Assembly (NCBI RefSeq): GCF_000024765.1
Contig: NC_013422.1
Coordinates: 248,001-312,000 of the forward strand
DNA length: 64,000 nt
Reading direction: 5' to 3'
DNA from: Halothiobacillus neapolitanus c2
Lineage (GTDB): Bacteria; Pseudomonadota; Gammaproteobacteria; Halothiobacillales; Halothiobacillaceae
Part shown: positions 53,556 to 64,000 of the stretch, one piece after another
How the letters are laid out: every line of letters starts with the position of its first letter
Numbering within the stretch: position 1 is the stretch's first letter
Notes under the pieces: model-generated
The model's input: the letters and a program-made list of their open reading frames with translations, nothing else
The model's database searches: none
Told to the model about the DNA's origin: nothing
Made by a program: the position numbers and the translations under genes

Positions 53556-56075
53556 ATGCAACGCCATCGTAACTGTTGGATAAAGGTGTTCGTCCGGCTT
53601 GCGCTGGCGAGCACTGTTCTGATCGTCCCGGTTACTGTTCCGGCAGCCAACACCCAGCCTACGCAAGCAGAACAACAAATCACGCGCCCACAGGTCGATT
53701 GGCCTGTTCTTCCAACCGCCTTGCAGAAAAAACTCAACAAGGCGTTAGCAGATCAAGCCCAGCAAAACGGGCAGAGCACCCGCGATTACCACACCCGTTG
53801 GCTCAATGCCGATGGCCTGCCGATGTTCACCAATCGCCTGATTTTAAGCGATTCGCCCTATCTGCTCGAACACGCCCACAATCCGATCAATTGGTACGCC
53901 TACGGCCCTGAAGCGCTGGCGGCGGCCAAAGCGCAAAACAAACCACTGTTTATTTCGATTGGTTATGCCAGTTGCCATTGGTGCCATGTGATGGCCCGCG
54001 AGAGTTTCGAATCGCCGGCGGTCGCGCGGGAATTGAATCGCCATTTCATTGCCGTGAAGGTTGATCGCCAACAGCAGCCAGCGCTCGATCATCGCTATCA
54101 GATCGCTGTGGCATTGGTGAATCAGGGGCAAAGCGGTTGGCCTGCCAGTGTGTTTGCGTTGCCGGATGGCCGACCTTTTTTCACCCAACTTTATCAACCC
54201 GAACCCTCTTTTTTGGCGACGCTGAATAACGTGCATCATGTATGGCAAACGAAGCGGCCAGAGGTGACAAACGATGCGGTCAAATTAACCGCATTGATGC
54301 GCCAAGTGCTCGATCAACAAGCCAAAGCGGCAAAATTGGATGATTCGGTTCTGGCAAGAACCGTCAACGCATTGACCGCTCAATTCGATCCGTTCCAGGG
54401 CGGGTTTGGTGATGGCGCTAAATTCCCACAGGCCACGCGATTACTCTTTTTGCTGGATTGGTTGGCGCGGGAGCAAGCGCATTTGTCGCATCCAAATGCG
54501 GCAGGCGGCGTTTCTACCGCACAAACAAAAGCGTTGCAAAGTGAGCTGGTGCTGACCTTAAATCACATGGCGCGCGGCGGCTTGTTTGATCAAATCGGTG
54601 GTGGGTTTTTCCGGTACAGCACCACACCGGATTGGCAGGTGCCGCATTTTGAAAAGATGGCCTACTATCAGGCCATGCTGGCGCAAACCTACCTCAAGGC
54701 TGGGCTGGTTTTGGGCAACGCCCGAGACTGGCGGGTGGCCGAACGCACGCTCGATTTTGTGATCCGCGATATGAGCGCTGCCGATGGCGGGTTTATTGCC
54801 GCCTTGAGCGCAGATAGTGCCGTCAGTCATCGGGCGGGTGCGGCAAAAGAAGAAGGTTATTTTTACACCTGGACGCCCAAGGAAATAGCCGAAGCGCTGC
54901 CACACTACGAGGCGCTTTTGGCCGAACGGTATTGGTCGATCACGGCCAGTGGCACTGTAGATGGCCGCAGCGTGCCGCATCAAGGGGATGCGGCGGTTCA
55001 AGCCACTATGGCAAAGGACGAAGGCATGAGCCTGCCTGCATTGACAGCCAAAATGGTCGCGATACGTGCCAAGCTAGAATCTGCGCGGAAACGGCGGCCC
55101 GCGCCTGGGCGTGATGACAATCGCATCCTCAGTTGGAACGGCCTGCTGATTGAAGCGCTCGCGGATGGCGGGCGAGTGCTCGGCGTGCCAAGATTCATCG
55201 CTGCGGCGCAAAAAGCCGCGGAATTTATCGACACAAACATGCGCTTGCCAGATAAGACGCTAGCGCACAGCTACAACCGCGGCGTGGCCAGCGGGCGGGC
55301 GAATTTGGCCGATCATGCCGATTTCGCGCTCGGCTTGGTGGCCTTATACGATGCCACGGGCAAAAATCATTGGTTGCGCGCGGCTCAAAAACAGGCGCAA
55401 ATCATCATGCAGGATTTTGCGGCAGCCAATGGCGGCTATTACGATCACAAAGCCTTGCACACAAAAGCCGATAGTGATGTGTTGAATTTGCCGTCCCGCC
55501 CGATTGACGACGGTGCTGAACCGGCGGGCAATGCCCAAGCACTGGCTTTGCAGTTGGCGTTGGCGGCGCGCACGGATGATGCCACCTATCAAGAAGCCGC
55601 CGAACGGATGCTGGCAAGCTTTTCCGGCTTGATCGTCCGTGACCCGACCGACTTCACCGGCCTGCTGGCGGGGCTATCTGATTTACGCCACGGCTCGGTT
55701 GGCAGTCTCGCGTTCGCCGGTAAAGGCAATGTCCGAATCGAAGCGGCGCGCACGGCAAAACACACTGCCGAAGTGCGGCTGCATTATACGGCGCCTTGGC
55801 ACAGCAACGCCCACGATGCCTCACCGGGCTTGATTCCCACGGCTATCACGGTAAGCCCCGATGCGTTTGTCCGGCAAATTGATTATCCGCAGGGTGAAAA
55901 AGTAAAACTGGCCTTCAGCGATCAACCGTTAAACCTCTATACGGGCACGCAGGTTCTGGACATAAAGTTGAATCCTCATGTGTCCGGACCGATGCGGATT
56001 AGGGTGCAAATTCAGGCGTGCAGCGATGCCACCTGCCTGGCACCGGAGGATCTGGCGATCTGGTTGCCGCTCTGA
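53556..56075 (+). CDS. DUF255 periplasmic thioredoxin-fold protein with C-terminal DsbD-like segment
   Basis: The 839-residue protein starts with a signal-like helix ([18 protein letters not shown]), so it is probably periplasmic, unlike the usual cytoplasmic YyaL. The DUF255 thioredoxin-like domain (about residues 90-260) has [20 protein letters not shown] and the Cys motif [14 protein letters not shown]. An (alpha/alpha)6 glycosidase-like domain follows ([40 protein letters not shown]). The extreme end, [20 protein letters not shown], resembles the DsbD N-terminal domain. Only four bases separate it from the DUF2063 gene, so it may handle the Cys of the peptide. Confidence 0.82.
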   Translation: MQRHRNCWIKVFVRLALASTVLIVPVTVPAANTQPTQAEQQITRPQVDWPVLPTALQKKLNKALADQAQQNGQSTRDYHTRWLNADGLPMFTNRLILSDSPYLLEHAHNPINWYAYGPEALAAAKAQNKPLFISIGYASCHWCHVMARESFESPAVARELNRHFIAVKVDRQQQPALDHRYQIAVALVNQGQSGWPASVFALPDGRPFFTQLYQPEPSFLATLNNVHHVWQTKRPEVTNDAVKLTALMRQVLDQQAKAAKLDDSVLARTVNALTAQFDPFQGGFGDGAKFPQATRLLFLLDWLAREQAHLSHPNAAGGVSTAQTKALQSELVLTLNHMARGGLFDQIGGGFFRYSTTPDWQVPHFEKMAYYQAMLAQTYLKAGLVLGNARDWRVAERTLDFVIRDMSAADGGFIAALSADSAVSHRAGAAKEEGYFYTWTPKEIAEALPHYEALLAERYWSITASGTVDGRSVPHQGDAAVQATMAKDEGMSLPALTAKMVAIRAKLESARKRRPAPGRDDNRILSWNGLLIEALADGGRVLGVPRFIAAAQKAAEFIDTNMRLPDKTLAHSYNRGVASGRANLADHADFALGLVALYDATGKNHWLRAAQKQAQIIMQDFAAANGGYYDHKALHTKADSDVLNLPSRPIDDGAEPAGNAQALALQLALAARTDDATYQEAAERMLASFSGLIVRDPTDFTGLLAGLSDLRHGSVGSLAFAGKGNVRIEAARTAKHTAEVRLHYTAPWHSNAHDASPGLIPTAITVSPDAFVRQIDYPQGEKVKLAFSDQPLNLYTGTQVLDIKLNPHVSGPMRIRVQIQACSDATCLAPEDLAIWLPL

Positions 56076-56111
56076 TTACTCATCCGGCACGAGACGGTTT
56101 CGACCTGAGGT

Positions 56112-56219
56112 AAGCTCGAAAAACCCGTCATTCCCGCTTAGGCGGGAATCCAGTGCCTTGATTTTTCTGGGTTCCCGCTTTCGCGGGAACGACGAATCAT
56201 AGGTATTTCGAGGTGCCCC
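56112..56219 (+). repeat. Palindromic dispersed repeat, copy 2
   Basis: This copy carries the palindromes ATTCCCGCTTAGGCGGGAAT and GTTCCCGCTTTCGCGGGAAC in full, with the same spacer as copies 1 and 3, and is about 90 percent like copy 3. It lies between two unrelated operons, a typical place for such elements. The first palindrome fits the ATTCCC-n8-GGGAAT pattern of Neisseria dRS3. Confidence 0.9.
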
Positions 56220-56265
56220 TGAATCATCCGAGGTTCATTTGTGAACTGATCGGTCGAGTTGTGAC

Positions 56266-56814
56266 TTATTTCCGGGTATAGGTCCCGAAGACGCGGTCCC
56301 AGAACGATGTGACCACACCGAAGTTGTGTTCATTGTGGCCGTAGTGATGGATCGCATGGGCGCGTTTGAGATTTCTGAACCACTTGTTGTGACCGCGCCA
56401 ATGGTGCTCGCCGTGATGCAACCAGGTGTAAATGCTGTATCCGAGCAACAGGCCCATCGCAAAGCCGCCGCCGATTTGCCAACCTGCCAGATAAACGGAG
56501 GGCAAAAAAATGATTCCAACGATCAACAGCAGGCTGAGCAGCGTGGGTGTGCCCATGGCCTCGGTCGGGTTGTGGTGGTGCTCGCCGTGCCATTCTTTAA
56601 AGGGCGAGAGGTGGTGCAATACGAAACGGTGCAGGATGTATTCCAGCAACGTCCAGCCGACAAAACCCAGCAGTGCCGCCGCCAGAATAGGAATTGCCTC
56701 TCTTTTCTCGCTGAAGTAGAACAGTGAAGCAACCGCAAGGAAGGGTGCTACGAGATAGACGGCCAGATCAACGGTATAAGCCACTTTGCCCAATTTAAAA
56801 CTCAACAAACTCAT
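56266..56814 (-). CDS. Sterol desaturase/fatty acid hydroxylase-family membrane protein
   Basis: ATG 56814 (AGGAG 11 bases upstream) gives 182 residues, four membrane helices and the His boxes of di-iron membrane oxygenases: LHRFVLHHLS, WHGEHHHNP, LHHGEHHWRG and AIHHYGHNEHNFGV. Relatives hydroxylate fatty acids or carotenoids. The substrate is not predictable here. It is short for the family but has all the His clusters. Confidence 0.85.
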   Translation of the reverse strand: MSLLSFKLGKVAYTVDLAVYLVAPFLAVASLFYFSEKREAIPILAAALLGFVGWTLLEYILHRFVLHHLSPFKEWHGEHHHNPTEAMGTPTLLSLLLIVGIIFLPSVYLAGWQIGGGFAMGLLLGYSIYTWLHHGEHHWRGHNKWFRNLKRAHAIHHYGHNEHNFGVVTSFWDRVFGTYTRK

Positions 56815-57081
56815 TCTGCAATTGACTCCTGTCAACGATGATGGGAGAGATCGGCACTCTCAAGTGGTGCGACACTGAGCAAACAATGGATTAGAGCCAC
56901 ACCCGGTTTTAAAGTTCGACTGCATACCTCAGTGAGGCAATATCATTTGCTCAGATTCGTCTTTGAGCAATGTTTTTATTTGCACCATGCTTTTTTTGCG
57001 GTGATTTACAGGTATTGGCATCTTGTGGTGGCGCACCGCTTGCCCCATATTTGTCTTATGTTGCAGGTCGGAGGGCTGGCG

Positions 57082-57684
57082 ATGAAATTCAGACAAACCA
57101 TGATAGTGGTGATCGCGATGGCACCGTTTTTCCCCATGACATCGTGGGCGGAGGATGCGACGGTTTACCAGTGCAAGGATAAAAATGGCACGGTGATATT
57201 TTCGGGTACCCCTTGCGGCAGTGACGCGAAAGAACGCGTAATTACTGCGCCGAATGCGGGCACTGGGGGCGATACGAAGGGCATCAAGGAACTGGCGAGT
57301 CAGTATGATCAGCGCCAAGCTCAAGAGCGAAAGGAAGCTGCAAAAATTGCCGCTGCCCGTGCGGCTGCCCAAGCAAGGGCGCAGGCTGAGCAGCCATTGC
57401 CAAGCAACGAGCCTGAGATTATTGGCTATCCAGTGACGGGTTACTATCCTGGCTACGTTCCGAACAATGGCGTGAGCTGGGGGTTGAATGTTTCGGGTGA
57501 TGGCTGGTCGGCGGGAATCAGCACACGGCCGCCACATGATGGCCATGCGCATCATCGTCCACCAAGGCCGCATCCGAATCCACCACCGATACCTTATGTG
57601 TATAAAAATCCCGGTATCTCAGGTCAATTCCCGGGCGGTGCGCCGGGCTCAAGCGGTTCGAATTTTCAGCCAGTTCGGCCCTGA
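57082..57684 (+). CDS. DUF4124-domain periplasmic protein
   Basis: ATG 57082 with GGAGGG eight bases upstream gives 200 residues. A signal peptide (MIVVIAMAPFFPMTSWA) is followed by the DUF4124 motif VYQCKDKNGTVIFSGTPCGS with two Cys that could form a disulfide. A charged helical segment and a Gly/Pro/His-rich tail (HDGHAHHRPPRPHPNPPP) follow. Function unknown. The last 19 bases overlap the convergent kinase gene. Confidence 0.75.
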   Translation: MKFRQTMIVVIAMAPFFPMTSWAEDATVYQCKDKNGTVIFSGTPCGSDAKERVITAPNAGTGGDTKGIKELASQYDQRQAQERKEAAKIAAARAAAQARAQAEQPLPSNEPEIIGYPVTGYYPGYVPNNGVSWGLNVSGDGWSAGISTRPPHDGHAHHRPPRPHPNPPPIPYVYKNPGISGQFPGGAPGSSGSNFQPVRP

Positions 57685-58682
57685 TCCTTCGGGCCCAACG
57701 GTGCGATCAATTCGGCCAGGCCGGATAATTCGGGTAACTGCGCCAGGGCCTTATGCAGATGTTTCCAGGTCAATGGTAAATCCTTGAGATAGCCATGCTT
57801 GACGTCACGAATGCTCAAACGGGCAAAAATGCCCAGCACTTTCAGATGCCGTTGCACGGCAACCCAAGCAAAGTCATTGCGCATCTGTTCAAGCGGCCAT
57901 ATTTCGCGCAGATCCGGCGGGCATTGCTGCCAAAAAACCGCCTGCAATTTGCTGACGAGTTCTTCCGGCCAGTCGATGTAGCTGTCCCGAAGCAGAGAAA
58001 CGAGGTCATAGGGCCGTGGGCCGCGAACGGCATCCTGAAAATCGATGGCAACGAGCCGGTCATCCTGCACCATTAAATTTCGGCTGTGGTAATCCCGGTG
58101 AACGAACCCTTGCGGCATGGTTTGCAGCCGAGCGCTGATCTCATCGCGCAGCCGTTGCCATCGGGCGGTTTGCTCGGCATTGAAAGGTGTGTCGTGGTAT
58201 TGCGCACTGTACCAGTCCACAAAGAGATCCATTTCACGATTCAACGTGGCCGTGTCGAAGCGGGGAAGGTCGGCAGTTTGGGTTTGTGCCACTGGGGCCA
58301 GAAGCCGAACGGCCTCTTCGAGTCGTGCGTTGACGGCGTCAATCGAATGACCGTGCCGCCATTGGAAGAACGTGCAATCTCCCAAATCCTCGAGCACCAG
58401 AAAACCCTGTCCAGTATCGCGTTCGAAAATGTTTGGTACGGCAACGCCCGCAACGGTTAAACGTTCCTGCATCTCGATGAACGGACGGATGTCTTCGCCC
58501 GGTGGTGGCGCATCCATAATGATACGGGTGTCGCCATTAGTGAGCCGCAAGCGCCAGTAGCGTCGGGCACTAGCATCGCTGGATGCGATTGCTGGGGGAG
58601 GCGCATCGGGAAAGTGAGAACGAACGAAGACAAGCAAGGCTAGGGTGCGTTCATCGGCAGTGTTGGGTGATCTTTGCGACAT
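57666..58682 (-). CDS. amgK: Aminoglycoside phosphotransferase-fold kinase, AmgK-like
   Basis: The 338-residue protein has the APH/choline kinase fold. RIIMDAPPPGED, then FLVLEDLGDCTFFQ, the catalytic HRDYHSRNLM and the Mg-binding DFQDAVRGPRPYDLVSLL are as in AmgK, the anomeric MurNAc/GlcNAc kinase of the peptidoglycan recycling bypass in Pseudomonas. The MurU nucleotidyltransferase usually beside it is absent here, so the assignment is by sequence. mpl at the window end is another recycling gene. It overlaps the convergent DUF4124 gene. Confidence 0.8.
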   Translation of the reverse strand: MSQRSPNTADERTLALLVFVRSHFPDAPPPAIASSDASARRYWRLRLTNGDTRIIMDAPPPGEDIRPFIEMQERLTVAGVAVPNIFERDTGQGFLVLEDLGDCTFFQWRHGHSIDAVNARLEEAVRLLAPVAQTQTADLPRFDTATLNREMDLFVDWYSAQYHDTPFNAEQTARWQRLRDEISARLQTMPQGFVHRDYHSRNLMVQDDRLVAIDFQDAVRGPRPYDLVSLLRDSYIDWPEELVSKLQAVFWQQCPPDLREIWPLEQMRNDFAWVAVQRHLKVLGIFARLSIRDVKHGYLKDLPLTWKHLHKALAQLPELSGLAELIAPLGPKDQGRTG

Positions 58683-58822
58683 GATTCATCAGAGCTGGGG
58701 GCAAAAGAGCAGCATAACGGGGTTTGCTTGAGATGTGATCTACCTGCTGCTGATTTTTGTGTAACTGCGCACCCAGGTGGCGGTGAGGAATTGTTTGTGG
58801 GCGTTGCTTATCCAATCGTGAA

Positions 58823-58890
58823 ACCCCCCTAGTAAATTGGAATTTTTGGGTATAAAATAACTAATACACCTATAAAACAGTTAGGGGGGT
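58823..58890 (+). promoter_or_regulatory. G-tract inverted repeat that covers the ribosome binding site of the persulfide dioxygenase gene
   Basis: ACCCCCCTA at 58823-58831 and TAGGGGGGT at 58882-58890 are perfect complements 50 bases apart. The right arm contains the ribosome binding site (AGGGGGG, four bases before the ATG). The AT-rich stretch between them (GTATAAAATAACTAATACAC) could hold a -10 promoter element. If both arms are in the message, pairing would hide the start; if only DNA matters, it may be an operator for a CsoR/CstR-like repressor, which favours C/G tracts. Confidence 0.6.
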
Positions 58891-58893
58891 AGC

Positions 58894-59613
58894 ATGGCTA
58901 TTTTCAAACAATTATTCGATGAAGCGACATCAACATTTACTTATCTGATCGCGGACGAACACACGCGATCCGCGTTGTTGATCGATCCGGTGCATGAGCA
59001 GTACGAGCGTGATCGTGCGTTACTGGACGAGTTGGGCTTGAGTCTTAAGTACGTTCTGGAAACGCATGTTCATGCGGATCACATCACGGGCGGTGGCCGT
59101 CTGCGTCATGAAACGGATGCCCTATTCATCGTCGGCAAAGGCACGGGGCTGGACTGCGCCGATCGACTGGTTGCCGATGGTGAGACCATCGAGATGGATT
59201 CGATCACCATCCAGGTTATCGCGACGCCGGGACACACCGATGGCTGCACCAGTTATCGCTGGGAAGATCGCCTGTTCACGGGCGATACCATTTTGATCGA
59301 TGCCTGTGGCCGTACGGATTTCCAACAAGGTTCTCCAGAGCGTCTGTATCAAAGTATCCAGAAGCTGCTCGCGTTTGCCGACGAAACCTTGATTTACCCC
59401 GCCCATGATTACAACGGCAAGCGGGTGAGCTCGGTCGGTCAAGAAAAGACCATCAATCCGTACATTGCCGGTCTCAACGAGGCGGCCTTCGTTGCGAAGA
59501 TGCGGGCACTCAATCTGCCTAAACCCAAGCGCATCGATGTCGCCGTGCCGGCCAACAGCCTCTGTGGTGGCGCCGACGTGCCTCGTCAGCCGGGCGAGAC
59601 AGAGGCGGCATGA
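58894..59613 (+). CDS. Persulfide dioxygenase (ETHE1/SdoA-like)
   Basis: The 239-residue metallo-beta-lactamase-fold protein has the iron ligand motifs of persulfide dioxygenases: THVHADHITGGGRLRHETD, TPGHTDGCTSYRW, TGDTILIDACGRTDFQQG and YPAHDYNGKRVSSVG. These enzymes oxidise glutathione persulfide to sulfite, detoxifying sulfane sulfur. The next gene, an SQR-like flavoprotein, overlaps the stop by four bases and would supply persulfide. An inverted repeat precedes the start (58823-58890). Confidence 0.95.
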   Translation: MAIFKQLFDEATSTFTYLIADEHTRSALLIDPVHEQYERDRALLDELGLSLKYVLETHVHADHITGGGRLRHETDALFIVGKGTGLDCADRLVADGETIEMDSITIQVIATPGHTDGCTSYRWEDRLFTGDTILIDACGRTDFQQGSPERLYQSIQKLLAFADETLIYPAHDYNGKRVSSVGQEKTINPYIAGLNEAAFVAKMRALNLPKPKRIDVAVPANSLCGGADVPRQPGETEAA

Positions 59614-60758
59614 ATTCGGTCGCCAATATTACCGTTATCGGCGCGGGCTTCGGTGCCGTCACTGCCATCAAGACCCTGCGTAAGAGCAATCCCTCGGCGC
59701 GTATCACCCTGATCGCGCCCGAGCCGACCATGCAGTACTACCCCAGTCTTATCTGGGTGCCGGCAGAGCTTCGAAGTCGCGACGACATCATGGTCGATTT
59801 GAAGCCGTTACTTGCTCGGCTGGATGTAATCTACCAACCGGGACGCGTCGTGGGCGTGGAAGGCTCGGGCCGTCGTGTATTGGTTGAGCAGGGTGGCGAA
59901 ACGATCGGCGTCGATAACGATGGCCTGATCGTCGCCAGCGGTGGTCGTTTCATCAAGAAACTGCCGGGTATCGAACACGCCATCACCGTATGTGAAGGCA
60001 TTGATGCAGCTGAGCGCATTCGCGACCGGCTGGCAGCAATGACCGGCGGCACCATTGCGATCGGTTTCGGTGGTAACCCGAACGAACCCTCCGCCGTGCG
60101 CGGCGGGCCGATGTTCGAAATGCTGTTCGGTATTGATCGCCTGTTGCGCAAACAGGGCCGACGCGATCAATTCAAGATTGTGTTTTTCAATCCGTCCAAT
60201 CGACCCGGTAACCGCCTGGGCGAATCTGCTGTCGACAACTTATTGGCGCGAATGAAGAAATTCAATATCGAGGCGCGTCTCGGTGCCAAGATGTTGCGGT
60301 TCGAGGCCGACAAGGTCGTGACTGAAGCGGGCGAATTTGCCGCCGACCTGATTTTGTTCATGCCAGGCATGACCGGCCCCACTTGGTTGGAACATGCGCC
60401 GTTCCCCAAGTCGCCCGGCGGCATGATACAAGCGGAAGCGACCACCCGGGTGGTCGGTTTCGAGAAGGTCTACGTGGTCGGCGATTCGGGCAGTTACCCC
60501 GCGCCGGATTGGGCACCTAAACAGGCACACATGGCCGATTTGATGGCGGTGGCCGCTGCGCATAACCTGCTGGCCGAGCAGGCAGGAAAGCCCGCGAACC
60601 AAACCTTCAAGTGGGAATTGATCTGCGTGATGGATATGCTCGATCGCGCCGTTCTGGTGTTCCGCAACGAAAAACGCCAGTTCATCACCCCGCCGTGCCG
60701 CTTGCTGCATTACGCCAAGCGTCTGTTTGAATGGTGGTATTTGCGCTCAATCCGCTGA
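59610..60758 (+). CDS. SQR-like FAD-dependent oxidoreductase
   Basis: The 382-residue protein has the sulfide:quinone oxidoreductase family fold: N-terminal ITVIGAGFGAVTAIKTLRKS binds FAD, VYVVGDSGSYPAPDWAPKQA is the second FAD contact, and a C-terminal amphipathic end (CRLLHYAKRLFEWWYL) may touch the membrane. It has only three Cys (128, 339, 363). Canonical SQR uses Cys near 128, 160 and 356, and here the region of 160 reads GGNPNEPSAVRGG without Cys. So sulfide oxidation is possible but altered. Co-transcribed with the persulfide dioxygenase. Confidence 0.85.
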   Translation: MNSVANITVIGAGFGAVTAIKTLRKSNPSARITLIAPEPTMQYYPSLIWVPAELRSRDDIMVDLKPLLARLDVIYQPGRVVGVEGSGRRVLVEQGGETIGVDNDGLIVASGGRFIKKLPGIEHAITVCEGIDAAERIRDRLAAMTGGTIAIGFGGNPNEPSAVRGGPMFEMLFGIDRLLRKQGRRDQFKIVFFNPSNRPGNRLGESAVDNLLARMKKFNIEARLGAKMLRFEADKVVTEAGEFAADLILFMPGMTGPTWLEHAPFPKSPGGMIQAEATTRVVGFEKVYVVGDSGSYPAPDWAPKQAHMADLMAVAAAHNLLAEQAGKPANQTFKWELICVMDMLDRAVLVFRNEKRQFITPPCRLLHYAKRLFEWWYLRSIR

Positions 60759-60791
60759 TCCGCCATCAGGTTTTCGTGATCGATAATGTAC

Positions 60792-60817
60792 AAAGCCGCA
60801 GCAAACTGTGGCTTTTT
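60792..60817 (+). terminator. Rho-independent terminator after the SQR-like gene
   Basis: AAAGCCGCAG and CTGTGGCTTT pair over ten positions (one G-U) around a four-base loop and are followed by T residues. It lies 34 bases after the SQR stop codon and just before repeat copy 3. Confidence 0.85.
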
Positions 60818-60848
60818 GTTTGTTTGAATTGAGTTCGTGAAGACTTAA

Positions 60849-60957
60849 GGGAAGCTCTAAAAACTCGTCATTCCCGCGTAGGCGGGAATCCAGCCCCTTG
60901 ATTTTTCTGGGTTCCCGCTTTCGCGGGAACGACGAATCACGGTATTTCGAGGTGCCC
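60849..60957 (+). repeat. Palindromic dispersed repeat, copy 3
   Basis: This copy holds ATTCCCGCGTAGGCGGGAAT and the same GTTCCCGCTTTCGCGGGAAC palindrome as copy 2. It ends one base before the recQ stop codon (60958-60960), so the element lies right against that gene. Confidence 0.92.
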
Positions 60958-62787
<1,830 letters not shown>

Positions 62788-62899
62788 CTGTTCATTAAAA
62801 CACAACCGCGCGCCCGATCGGTTGCGTTGCGCAGCGGTGCGCGCGGTGTACCATTTCGATCTGGATGCGGGTTGTTCGAAAAATAATAGAGAGAAATAT

Positions 62900-63427
62900 A
62901 TGGCGTGGCTTTCGTACCTGCAATTGGTGATTTTTCGTGTCGGGCCAGAGGATATGCCTGCAGGTTGGCATGCGACCACTTGGGCGTTTATTTGGTTTTT
63001 AGTGACCGGTTCGATGATGGTGTTCGCCGATCGGGCAGCGGGTGAATCCTTGCAAGCAGCGCTTGGACAGAGCTTTTTCGACAATGTGCTTAATGCTGTT
63101 CTTGTGGCTGGGTACGCCTGGGGTTGGCTTGTTATTCGCAAACATCCCGAGCGTCTGGCGCAGTTGCTGACCGCTTTGTATGCTGCCCTGGGTGTGTTGA
63201 GCCTGGTGTTGGCCGCACTGTGGTGGTTGATGCCGATCACACCCGGCAAAGCACCCACAAACGGTTGGTGGATCATTGTGCTGTTTGTGTGGGATGTGTT
63301 GGTGGTCGGGCAGATTTTTCGCCGGGCGCTGGATTGGGGTGCCGCGCTCGGCGCATTGATTTCATTGGGTTATTTTATTCTGGCCGGTGTGGGTGTGGTT
63401 TGGGCGCATGCGTTGGTGTTTGGTTAA
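62900..63427 (+). CDS. Small multi-helix inner membrane protein, unknown
   Basis: ATG 62900 (AGAGAG upstream) gives 175 residues with four or five membrane helices, for example [20 protein letters not shown] and [21 protein letters not shown] recognise no characterised family; it loosely resembles DUF-type YIP1-like proteins. It precedes mpl by 66 bases on the same strand and is divergent from recQ. Confidence 0.7.
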   Translation: MAWLSYLQLVIFRVGPEDMPAGWHATTWAFIWFLVTGSMMVFADRAAGESLQAALGQSFFDNVLNAVLVAGYAWGWLVIRKHPERLAQLLTALYAALGVLSLVLAALWWLMPITPGKAPTNGWWIIVLFVWDVLVVGQIFRRALDWGAALGALISLGYFILAGVGVVWAHALVFG

Positions 63428-63493
63428 GGAACCTCTGATCACCTATTGGCAACGATTCTGGCAATTCTGAAGATCTAATTTGGGGCGTTTTGA

Positions 63494-64000
63494 TTGAAAA
63501 AAATTCACATTCTGGGCATTGCGGGCACGTTCATGGGGTCGCTGGCGCAATTGGCGAAAGCGATGGGTTTTGAAGTGTCCGGTCGCGATCTTGCCATTTA
63601 TCCCCCGATGAGCGACCAGTTGGCGCAGGCCGGTATCCCCGTGCAAACGGACATGAATGCCCCGTTGCCGCAGGATGCGGAGATCATCGTCGGCAATGTG
63701 ATGCGGCGGGATATGCCCGTCATCGACGAGCTGCTTTCCGGCTTTTTTCGTTACCGTTCCGGTCCGCAGTGGCTCGGAGAAGAAGTGCTTTGCGACAAAT
63801 TCGTGTTGGGCGTTGCCGGTACGCACGGCAAAACGACCACCAGTTCGATGTTGGCCTGGATTCTGGAGCAGGCGGGCATGGCGCCCGGCTTTTTGATTGG
63901 CGGCGTGCCCGGTAATTTCGGGGTGAGTGCGCGGCTCGGTGAAACGCCCTTTTTCGTGATTGAAGCCGACGAATACGATACGGCATTCTTCGATAAGCGC
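63494..64000 (+). CDS. mpl: UDP-N-acetylmuramate:L-alanyl-gamma-D-glutamyl-meso-diaminopimelate ligase, 5' part
   Basis: The start is TTG 63494 (GGGG about nine bases upstream), since the frame reads KKIHILGIAGTFMGSLAQLA, the typical Mpl opening, and no ATG fits. The visible 169 residues include the Mur-ligase ATP site VLGVAGTHGKTTTSSMLAWI and FFVIEADEYDTAFFDKR. The protein attaches recycled murein tripeptide to UDP-MurNAc. The gene runs off the end of the window. Confidence 0.93.
   Translation, partial: MKKIHILGIAGTFMGSLAQLAKAMGFEVSGRDLAIYPPMSDQLAQAGIPVQTDMNAPLPQDAEIIVGNVMRRDMPVIDELLSGFFRYRSGPQWLGEEVLCDKFVLGVAGTHGKTTTSSMLAWILEQAGMAPGFLIGGVPGNFGVSARLGETPFFVIEADEYDTAFFDKR

Noticed and set aside
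62788-63276. N-terminal extension of recQ upstream of 62787.
   Set aside because: The extra residues are not RecQ-like, would overlap the opposite-strand membrane protein gene, and the ATG at 62787 begins the normal RecQ N-terminus.

Overview
The window looks like a chromosomal segment of a gammaproteobacterial sulfur oxidiser of moderately high GC, possibly close to Halothiobacillus. This is inferred from gene content, not tested. The clues are a persulfide dioxygenase plus sulfide:quinone-reductase-like pair, a small periplasmic cytochrome c, a full copper-efflux locus, and a housekeeping set (rplU-rpmA-obg-proB, purEK, dapC/dapD, ntrBC, ppk1/phoU, hrpA, recQ, mpl) of proteobacterial type. 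No rRNA, tRNA, CRISPR array or complete insertion sequence was seen.

Layout. 1-3.7 kb: the end of a surface-polysaccharide operon (glycosyltransferase, methyltransferase, flippase-like membrane protein, acetyltransferase) meeting a convergent DegT aminotransferase. 3.8-7.0 kb: a toxin-antitoxin island, with an MNT/HEPN pair whose HEPN gene is frameshifted, a RelE/RelB-like pair, YoeB/YefM, a Uma2-family protein and a remnant of a second one. 7.2-26.9 kb: mostly housekeeping genes on the minus strand (dapD, an OprB-type porin, dapC, a META-domain lipoprotein, a ParA ATPase, ntrBC, purEK, SirB, SLAC1, phoU, proB, obg, rpmA, rplU), with a CbiM-like permease, a cytochrome c and ppk1 on the plus strand. 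27.4-39.7 kb: a copper-resistance locus (DUF2946, CopA, CopB, SHOCT protein, a second multicopper oxidase, then a CusC/CusB/CusA-type RND pump). 39.8-45.9 kb: a DUF4332 protein, a ParDE-like pair, a TauE/SafE-family membrane protein and HrpA.

46.1-49.5 kb is accessory DNA. A 1.9-kb segment has the exact signature of an integron gene cassette: its left edge GTTATGC is the reverse complement of the R'' box of an attC site at its right end. It carries a 589-residue protein of unknown family with a possible HEPN RNase motif. A second, apparently non-coding cassette, a DUF3024 gene, a MITE-like inverted-repeat element and another ParDE pair follow. No integrase gene is in the window, so this looks like an integrase-less cassette cluster.

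49.6-56.1 kb holds what I judge the most interesting system. A sigma factor and its RskA-like anti-sigma factor are divergent from a secreted 85-residue peptide with four SCGANMKK repeats, a DUF692 (MNIO) multinuclear iron oxidase, a DUF2063 partner and a periplasmic DUF255 thioredoxin-fold protein. This has the architecture of bufferin/HvfA-type RiPP metallophore operons, but the repeated core differs from the published EGKCG-type repeats. Given the copper locus nearby, a role in copper or other metal stress is a reasonable inference.

56.2-64 kb: a fatty acid hydroxylase-family protein, a DUF4124 protein, an AmgK-like sugar kinase, the persulfide dioxygenase/SQR-like operon (with a G-tract inverted repeat covering its ribosome binding site), recQ, a small membrane protein and the 5' part of mpl. 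A repeat of about 110 bp, built of palindromes like the Neisseria dRS3 repeat, occurs three times (4.7, 56.1 and 60.9 kb).
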